Source: Lotus japonicus
Taxonomy: Eukaryota > Streptophyta > Magnoliopsida > Fabales > Fabaceae
DNA length: 64,000 bases
Assembly: GCF_012489685.1 (NCBI RefSeq)
Contig: NC_080045.1
Location: forward strand, 6,577,001 to 6,641,000
Direction of reading: 5' to 3'
The notes under the pieces: model-generated
What the model saw: the letters and a program-made list of their open reading frames with translations, nothing else
Databases searched by the model: none
What the model was told of the DNA's origin: nothing
Shown: piece by piece, positions 57,416 to 64,000 of the stretch
Position numbering within the stretch: position 1 is the stretch's first letter
Layout: each line of letters begins with the position of its first letter
Position numbers and translations under genes: made by a program

Positions 57416-57551
57416 ATTAGGAAGAAGGTGAGGATGGAGGGAGGGGTATTTTTCAAATTTTGTCTTTTCATTAAGGGTAGTTTTGACATTTTCCAGATTT
57501 TTGGGGGTCTGAATAGTTATGAAGGGCTGAATAACAATTCCCTTTTTCTTG

Positions 57552-58593
57552 TTACCTTTTTTGCAGGACATGAGACTATTCTGCATTTCTATTTTTGATA
57601 TTTTGACGCAGCTTTTGGAAAAGGAAAATGAACATAATAGTTGTAACACCTTGTTTGCCGGGCTTTGAACCTCATTAAGTCATCCAAGTTGTTAATCAAA
57701 TGGTTAATTACTTTCCTCCAGCCCTATTTTTATGTTTATGCAAGCAAAGATAATGGTCTTTTTCCTAATGACTTTCTCATATTTGCATGTTTTTTTGGGG
57801 TGAGAAGTGGTTGAATCAAGATTGGTAGGTTTCAAAATCATACGAGTGATTTGATATTTTTATTTGGGTTTATTTCTTAATCTAATGTCCTCTAGTGTTT
57901 TAGATATCGTTTGATGTGTTGTTGACGCTGACATTGTGAGCTTCCTCTAAAACTATATGTACTTCATTTCAAAGTTTTGACATTTAGATTTTAGAGATGA
58001 AAAGCATATAGGGCGTGTTTGGATAAAAACAAACTTATTTAAGCACTTATGGCATAAAGAATTATTCATAAGCTAATCATAACATCTAATTAAAGTACAC
58101 TCAAAACAACTTATAAGTAGGTGATAAATTATTTACATAAATTCTAGCAAACACTTACATAAACATTTATGCTATAAGATATTCTCGAATAGACTATTCC
58201 AAATGAAGTGAGTAGTTTATAATTTGTTTGTGGAGCTTATAAATCATAGTTCCAAGGAATAATTGAATAAGCGTATTTAGAAAGGAAAAAAAAGGTCAAA
58301 ATATTCACAAGAAAATTAGATGCAAAGGAAACTTGAAAATGATTCTTTTTGGAAAGCAGAATTTTATTTAATGAAGATAAATACATCAAGTCAGTCATGA
58401 CCCAAATCACAACAAAAACAACCAAAAGAGGCAATCATAAAATGCCTTCTTCCATTCCTATCAAAGGAAAGCAAACAACAACAAAATTTACAGCGAAAAT
58501 AAAAACAACCCAGACCAAAGATAACTGGCACTCAAGGATCCTCGTACCTATCAGCGTGGGTATGTTGAGATAATTCACACATCCCTCAGCGGC
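57552..58593. other. Intergenic DNA
   Basis: No gene. About 58013-58260 begins GGGCGTGTTTGGATAAA and continues with TTAAGCACTTATGGCATAA-type words, resembling one end of a common plant MITE; the other end is not clear. Confidence 0.35.
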
Positions 58594-59111
58594 CTACTCG
58601 TCAGGTCCATCCCAAATAAGACTCACCTCTTTACCAACCAGCCACAAGTGACGAGCTCTCCTATCGAGCATAGATCTCCGAACTATCCAGAACAAAGACA
58701 TCAGAACTGACATGGCCATGACCCAAACAAGACCTGATACATCAACTAAACCACCACTCGGTCCTACATTCGATGAGCACAAAGTCAACCTAGGAGAGCC
58801 ACCACCATGGACATCACCCATGAGAGATAGAAGATCATTACCCTCTAGAAAATATAATCCCCATGACCCAAAGCATCCATCCTCGCCTCAAAATCCTTCA
58901 GCACGACATAGACAATGAAACCCCCGTAGGTAGTCCCATCCATTTCGTCGAACACAAAAGAACCATCAGGCCCTACAAAAGACTTAACCACACCATCATT
59001 AATATACTGATAAGAAACATTTGCACCTCGAACCAAACGCACGTTAACTAGACATTTGTCAAACACAACTAGATATGGAGAAACATTATACATCGTTTGA
59101 GGGTGAACCAT
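58594..59111 (-). pseudogene. Unrecognised coding fragment, frameshifted
   Basis: ATG at 59111 opens 88 codons (MVHPQTMYNVSPYLVVF, FVFDEMDGTTYGGFIVYVVL) to a stop at 58845. A second frame, open from before 58821 to 58594, has a probable membrane segment (LVWVMAMSVLMSLFWIV) followed by RRSMLDRRARHLWLVGKEV. Both read like parts of one protein separated by an indel near 58860. I do not recognise the family. It may be a processed or truncated gene copy. Confidence 0.35.
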
Positions 59112-59210
59112 GATATATCGCTTGTGTTTTTATTGTTTACTTTTTCACTCTTTTATCCGCTGCACCAAACGATTGCGAAAAAACTTTTAAAACTAATAAT
59201 CGTTTGAAAA

Positions 59211-59310
59211 NNNNNNNNNNNNNNNNNNNNNNNNNNNNNNNNNNNNNNNNNNNNNNNNNNNNNNNNNNNNNNNNNNNNNNNNNNNNNNNNNNNNNNNNNN
59301 NNNNNNNNNN
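59211..59310. other. Assembly gap (100 Ns)
   Basis: Exactly 100 N characters, the conventional placeholder for a gap of unknown size. Features touching it may be incomplete. Confidence 0.99.
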
Positions 59311-59596
59311 ATATTTCTCAAGGGTTTATCCAAACACCATCTCTATCATATATATAGTCCTGCTAGGTTACTGGAATTTGAGTTGAAGAAATTATTTATA
59401 TGAGATGATATCTATATTTGCATTGAAAATCATTTTACCTTTTCTACACACAGTAAGTTAGTAACTGCATTGCAAAATTGTTTGTGTTTCACTCAATGAG
59501 CTAACTGAAAATTGCTGTCCTATCTATTAGTTGTATTGTATCTTTCTCTATTTTAGTTAAATTTTCTCTAAATCACACTGTATGTTTTTATTGTAA

Positions 59597-59743
59597 ATGA
59601 GTTCTAATGAACCCGAAGCAACTGAACCTGAAGAAGTACCACCACCACCGGTACAGAAACCTGGAGAAACTTTCAGTTTATTTGATGATGAAGTGATGCC
59701 TTCCTTGGATGAAGCTTTGCCTCCCTTTCCTACTTGGACATGA
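59597..59743 (+). CDS. Small ORF, possible last exon of a lost gene (48 aa)
   Basis: ATG at 59597 opens 48 codons (MSSNEPEATEPEEVPPPPVQ, ending LPPFPTWT), acidic and Pro-rich. It may be an exon rather than a whole gene, because a T-rich stretch precedes it and a 3'-UTR-like AT-rich stretch follows. Any upstream exons may fall in or beyond the N gap. With the hAT-like end 370 bp downstream, it could be the tail of a hAT-derived gene, but this is a guess. Confidence 0.25.
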   Translation: MSSNEPEATEPEEVPPPPVQKPGETFSLFDDEVMPSLDEALPPFPTWT

Positions 59744-60005
59744 AGAAACTTGGCATTGTTATTGCTATATGTAGCATTGTAATAAGACCTTGGTTGTTGA
59801 ATTATGTTTTAAACTTGTTTATGTACTTTTTGTTGTGATTAAAGCGTTAAACCGATGTTGTTTGATGATGCTCAAAATTTATTTCAGTTATTTGTGAGTT
59901 GTGACATGTTATTTGGAGTTGTGACAATTTATTGTGGTAAAACATTCCTTGTTGTTTTTGTGATATTTTGTTATGGTATTTTGTTATGGTATTTTGAATT
60001 TTTTT

Positions 60006-60116
60006 TTACTGTCAACCGAGTCAAACGGTTCAACCAGTGACCCAGTGGTTGAACCATTGACTCATTGACCCAGTGCCTCGACCGAGTCGATCACCGGTCC
60101 GAGTCTGATAACACTG
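60006..60116. repeat. Possible hAT-type transposon terminus
   Basis: The sequence ends GTCTGATAACACTG and, read from the other strand, begins CAGTGTTATCAGACTCGGAC, with GGTTCAACC/GGTTGAACC subterminal repeats just inside. CAGTGTT-type ends with such repeats are common in plant hAT elements. The other end was not found and may lie beyond the gap. A Stowaway-like fragment (AACGGAGGGAGTA) follows at 60128. Confidence 0.35.
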
Positions 60117-60119
60117 GTT

Positions 60120-60887
60120 AAATATGAACGGAGGGAGTAACTATCTATTCTATTTTGGTCTCTTTTCAAATACAGGTGTGTAGGTGAGAGGTCAAGAAAC
60201 TTTTCCATAATAAAAAACATCGTGCACTGCATTGAACTGGTAGTTGTTGTTTTTGCCTTATTTATCTTGAATTCTATATGTGGGAAATAACAATAGTATG
60301 TGTGTACACAGCACACATGACATACCTGAATAATCAGATACACTTGAGTTTACTGTAGTTCACTTTGAGTTTGAATGGAGACATTTACTGACTGTGCATG
60401 TATTTTCACAGTCACTATCAATATCACTCTCACACTCACTGTCACTTTTTATTGTCTTATCACTGTGTCACAGTCACGGGACCCATGCCATGATACTCAT
60501 TTCTTCTTTTTCTTTCTATAAATATTATTATTATTATTATTTTTTTTCTGAGGTGTATGGGACCTACCAACGGTGTCGTTTCCAGCAAGGCGCGCGGGAA
60601 CAGCGCGGGAGCTGTTTCCCAATGCACTGCATATCCTATCACATCTGCACTCCTTCTGTCTCCACTCCATCACCTCTATTTTATTCTTTCTAAAATTAAT
60701 AATTTATTTATTTAATTAAGATAAAATTTAAAATTAATTATTTAAATTCAATATGGGAACTCTGATTTTTATCCTTATTATTCTTAACAAGATCTTTTAT
60801 TTTAATCCTTACATGCATTACTAAAAAAACATAATAAAATTTCTTGCTCTGTTTTTCTTTTATAAATACGTTAGTTCTTTTTTTGGG
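60120..60887. other. Intergenic DNA with TTA microsatellite
   Basis: (TTA)n at about 60525-60540. About 60370-60660 is C/T-rich with a TATAAATA at 60519, which could be promoter-like, but no downstream gene was found. Confidence 0.3.
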
Positions 60888-62038
60888 TGGCTTATAGGGT
60901 GCAAGTGTCTCTTAAGTCTTGCACCATGCAAGAGCAAATTTGACCTGCTATAACAAGTATTAATTACCTGCTAAGAAAAAATAAAAAATAAAATAAAAAG
61001 GTTGTATTACAAAAATATCCTCATGTTTTATCCCTTTCCTCTGTGCCCTCCACCTTCCTCTACACTGCGCCTTCCCCTTGCCCACCTCCATCTCCAAATC
61101 ATCAAAACCCCATTACCTTTTTCCTCCCTTGTTTGAAACCCAAACGAAGCTCCACCGTTATTCAATAAACTTTCACGATTTACTCCACCCTCAAAGCAAC
61201 AGGTTTGAAATCAAAATGTTCAATACAATTCAACAAATATCAAAGATAAAATTTTAATTTTTGGCAAATACAGAGGTTGCAGATCTGGGTTGTTGCTGGT
61301 GGGAGTGAAATTTCAAATTTCAAGAAGTTCACATGCAAAAATCTATTTGCAGATGTGTTTGGTATGGGACACGCTGGTCAATGGAGCTGGGTCTAGTTTG
61401 CAGGTGGAGGCAAGACCACCACCACCGCAAATACCCAGCAGACGACACCCAGCGAAGCGAGATCAGCGCCACCAACCATCAATCGTGCCGTGTGGACCTC
61501 CGTCTCTCCCTCTTCCGTGTCACGTTCTCTCTATCCCAAGACCACTGAACCCACAAAAAATTCAAAATTTCTTGCAAATTAGAAAGAAATAGAGAAACCC
61601 ATCAACAAAACATCATTTTTTCCCTCACAGATCGTTGATCTGAAGTGGGTTTTTTCGTGCAGGTTTGGGAATTGAGGTGGGTGAAAAAATGATTAACATC
61701 GAATCCAAGGGAGGAACCTGAACAACGAGCCCACTTTTGACTCCTTCGGTGGAGGATGGCTGAAAGGGTGATGGAGAGGAAATGACCACCGCACCTGCGG
61801 CGGCCGCCGACGTGGTTGGGCGGAGTTGGCCGTGGCGGCGAGGTCAAAGGTTGAGGGAGAGAGGATGAGACACACAACAATAAGGGGCTTTAATGTCATA
61901 TCAAAATTAAAAATATATTTAACAGAATAAACCGGTTTCCAATTCCCTACTTTGACAGGTGGTGTGATGTCATTGGCCCTAACATGTGTGGCATGGGTGC
62001 AAGACCCATCCATTATTGCACCTTATACTTCACCCTTT
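60888..62038. mobile_element. Possible inverted-repeat element of about 1.15 kb
   Basis: The left part TTTTTTTGGGTGGCTTATAGGGTGCAAG...TCTTGCACCATGC (60889-60940) pairs imperfectly with the reversed right part AAAAAAAGGGTGAAGTATAAGGTGCAA...TCTTGCACCCATGC (ending about 62034). No clean target duplication. The interior (61025-61870) is less AT-rich and gene-like in composition, so captured host DNA is possible. No domain recognised. Confidence 0.4.
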
Positions 62039-62803
62039 TTTTGTACATATAAATACATTAGTTCCTAGGATAAGGATTGATGTGATCACTCATAAATGTA
62101 TGAGTTAACTATCTATTCCTTTAAAAAAAAACTAGCTATATATTATATTTGTCCACTTTCAAAGAAAAACAATCTACTTTACTTACATTTTTTTAATGTA
62201 AATCTTAGTATTTAACTTATATGCATTGAATATGTAAAGAATTTAAATAGATGTTTTTTTATGTGAACATAGATGAACATCTTAGAATTTAATTTCTATA
62301 TATGTACTGAAAATGTAATTTTTTTTACATGCATCTAATTATATTTCTAAATTTTCTATTTTAAATTTTAATTTAATTATAACGTGATGAGTTTTAATTG
62401 AATGACTTTGTAAAATTCTTTTAAACTATTAGAACATTTTTTTAACTTATAATCTTATATTAATTTTGTGTTTTCAATATTTTTTATTTTAATTAATTTA
62501 TAATGTGATAAAATTGTTAATGACACTCATAAGTAACTTACGTGATTAACTTAAACAAATATTATGTCTTGGCTGAATGGCAAAAAAAAAAATTGTTCTC
62601 ATACCATTGGCTAGGTTCGGATTCATCGTGTATTCGATACCCGAATTGATGATGATTTGATACAGTAAAAAAAATTCGAACTGAACTGATGATTTAATCC
62701 AACCCACAATAATGTGTTTGGTTCGATTTAATCGGATTCGCGAATTGGGCCGTATCCGTTTAGATCTCTAAAATTAGTTAGTAATTTCATATTTTATCAC
62801 TTA
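62039..62803. other. AT-rich intergenic DNA
   Basis: No gene seen. 62620-62760 has short GATT-rich words such as GAATTGATGATGATTTGAT, of unknown origin. Confidence 0.35.
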
Positions 62804-63292
62804 TTTTAAATAGGCTTAAATGCACTTTTGGACCCCCAAGTTTATATTTTTTGCGATTGTTGACCCTGATCTTATTTTTCTACGAATGGAGACCCTAATC
62901 TTTCAAAATGTTGCACCGTTTACCCTTCCGTCAAAAACTTGACGGAACCCACTTACCTGGCTTTCCGACGAAAGGGTAAACGGTGCAACGTTTCGAAAGA
63001 TTAGGGTCTCCATTCAAACTAAAAATAAGATCAGGGTCAACAATTGCAAAAAAAAAGTAAACTTGAGGGTCCAAAAGTGCATTTAAGCCATTTTTTTTAA
63101 ATCCCCATTTTATCCACGTGAAAGGTCATATCAGCGTGTTCCGTCAAGTTTTTTACGGATTTGGACGGAAGGGTAAATGGTGCAGCGTTTTGAAAGAATA
63201 GGGTTCTCATTCGTAGAAAAAAAAGATAAGGGTTGACAATCACAAAAAGTTAAAACATGAGGGTCCAAAAGTGCATTTAAACCTTTTAAATA
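62804..63292. mobile_element. Mutator-like MITE with an internal extra arm
   Basis: The element 62813-63283 starts GGCTTAAATGCACTTTTGG and ends, reversed, GGTTTAAATGCACTTTTGG. Perfect 9-bp duplications TTTTAAATA flank it (62804-62812, 63284-63292). A second complete right arm ends internally at about 63089 (AAAAGTGCATTTAAGCC), so the left half is itself a full palindrome. No coding capacity. Confidence 0.88.
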
Positions 63293-63598
63293 TCATTAAT
63301 CAATCTTAACTTGAACTTTTTATACTGGCTTAGCCAACTTCCTAATTGAAATCGAAAAATAAATAGAGTCAAATTCTCATTTCTTATTGTTCAGTCAAAA
63401 TAAACACAGCAATAGTAGTGTACTGGGTTTTCCCCTCTTGTCCAATCATTTCCAGGTAGTACTCGGTCTCTCAGCAAGCATTTCAATCTATTAAAGTTTG
63501 AGTTGATTTTTCTTAGCTTTATTAATTTTACCAATTCAAAGGGGACCAAGGTTGAAAGTTCAATTTTCGTATAAAAAAATGTTGAAATTTAATTTTTA
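63293..63598. other. Intergenic DNA
   Basis: No gene or repeat recognised. Confidence 0.4.
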
Positions 63599-63744
63599 TG
63601 TACTGACGGTGTTACACCATCAACCAATCAGATTTTAAGGATATGAGAAAATCTCTTTTTTATATTTAATTTCATTAATTTATGTGATACATCCTTAAAA
63701 TCTGATTGGTTGACGGTGTAAAAAAACTTTACACCGTCGGTGCA
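63599..63744. repeat. Foldback element
   Basis: The left arm (TGTACTGACGGTGT, then ACCAATCAGATTTTAAGGAT) and right arm (ATCCTTAAAATCTGATTGGT, then ACACCGTCGGTGCA) are close inverted repeats around a centre of about 50 bp. No clear target duplication was found. Confidence 0.7.
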
Positions 63745-64000
63745 TCAACCTTTTTTTCTTAATCTATATGGTTTGATAAACATGTTTTGGGATAATATAC
63801 GTGCCTTACTGCTTAATTAGAGCAAATCATCAGTAGAGGCCCCAATCCCATCCTATCAAACTTTAACTCTAATCTGACAGAGACCGGTTTTTTGTGTTGT
63901 GAAAACAACAGAAATGTATGGTGAACATTTAAAAATGTGTAGATTTTAAAGTGAGATAAAAAAAAAAAGTTATATATATGATATATAATGTGATATAATA

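Larger units (their letters stand above)
35838..57420 (-). mobile_element. Ty3/gypsy chromovirus (Tekay/Del type), split by a copia element
   Basis: LTRs 35843-38773 (2931 bp) and 54499-57415 (2917 bp) start TGTAACGCCCC and end GGGTCTTACA, with perfect 5-bp duplications ATTAG (35838-35842, 57416-57420). Orientation is minus: TGGTATCAGAGC, the initiator-Met primer site, lies 2-3 nt inside the right LTR, and a polypurine tract TTTTTGGGGGGTAGTAT borders the left LTR. Gag-pol runs from 54165 to 50407, breaks at a small deletion, is split by the copia element at 39420-50313, and ends at 38811 with a chromodomain. LTR divergence looks like roughly 2% by eye. Confidence 0.94.
35260..57551. mobile_element. 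Mutator-like element with 9-bp duplication, split by a gypsy element
   Basis: The inverted ends GGGAATTGTTATTCAG (35269) and CTGAATAACAATTCCC (ending 57542) are perfect for 16 bp. Imperfect pairing continues inside (AACTATTCAGACCC on the left, and the reversed right end). The perfect 9-bp direct repeat TTTTTCTTG flanks it (35260-35268, 57543-57551). Without the chromovirus it is about 0.7 kb. The left half is rich in GTGCG/CGCAC words (35340-35600) and has no recognisable transposase. Confidence 0.88.

Noticed and set aside
59204..59386. Open frame spanning the N run
   Set aside because: Most of it is unknown sequence; nothing can be inferred.

Overview
This is an AT-rich plant nuclear window. 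Plant type is shown by a spliced class I KNOTTED1-like homeobox gene, Stowaway/Tourist/Mutator-type MITEs, tRNA-derived SINEs, a TRIM and several LTR-retrotransposon lineages. The KNOX protein and repeat styles suggest a eudicot, probably a legume; the species is not proven. A run of 100 Ns (59211-59310) marks a draft assembly gap.

The only host gene I can fully reconstruct is a KNAT1/BREVIPEDICELLUS-like KNOX gene on the minus strand (3417-8415, five exons, 370 aa). Its third intron is 3 kb and carries a Stowaway-like MITE; a second MITE and a SINE with a 10-bp target duplication lie upstream of the ATG. A degraded LINE tail occupies 900-1420.

The rest is mostly mobile DNA, much of it datable by nesting. 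10123-13166 is an internally deleted Ty1/copia element with 174-bp LTRs. 14821-15350 is a TRIM. 16995-28923 is a Stowaway-like MITE split by an 11.6-kb GC-rich Ty3/gypsy element of the Tat lineage (17034-28648), whose integrase is split in turn by a 540-bp Mutator-like MITE. The Tat element carries an antisense gene with its own TATA box and two introns. 30541-33213 holds a broken plant-mobile-domain (PMD) gene behind a palindrome cluster. 33642-34415 is one Tourist-like MITE inside another, followed by two SINEs of one family.

35269-57542 is a second three-level nest: a Mutator-like element with a 9-bp target duplication is split by a Tekay-type chromovirus with 2.9-kb LTRs (35843-57415), whose integrase is split by a Sirevirus-like copia element (39420-50313). 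This innermost copia element looks very young: its two 1375-bp LTRs differ at about one site, and gag, pol and a third 789-aa ORF in the env position are all open. The right end (57552-64000) is intergenic, with a degraded coding fragment, a possible hAT end, a foldback element and a Mutator-like MITE with a 9-bp target duplication.

No bacterial-type operon, CRISPR array or rRNA gene is present. The most unusual points are the copia primer-binding site that appears to pair with the anticodon arm of tRNA-Ile, the spliced antisense gene in the Tat element, and the young copia element with its nuclear-looking env-position protein.
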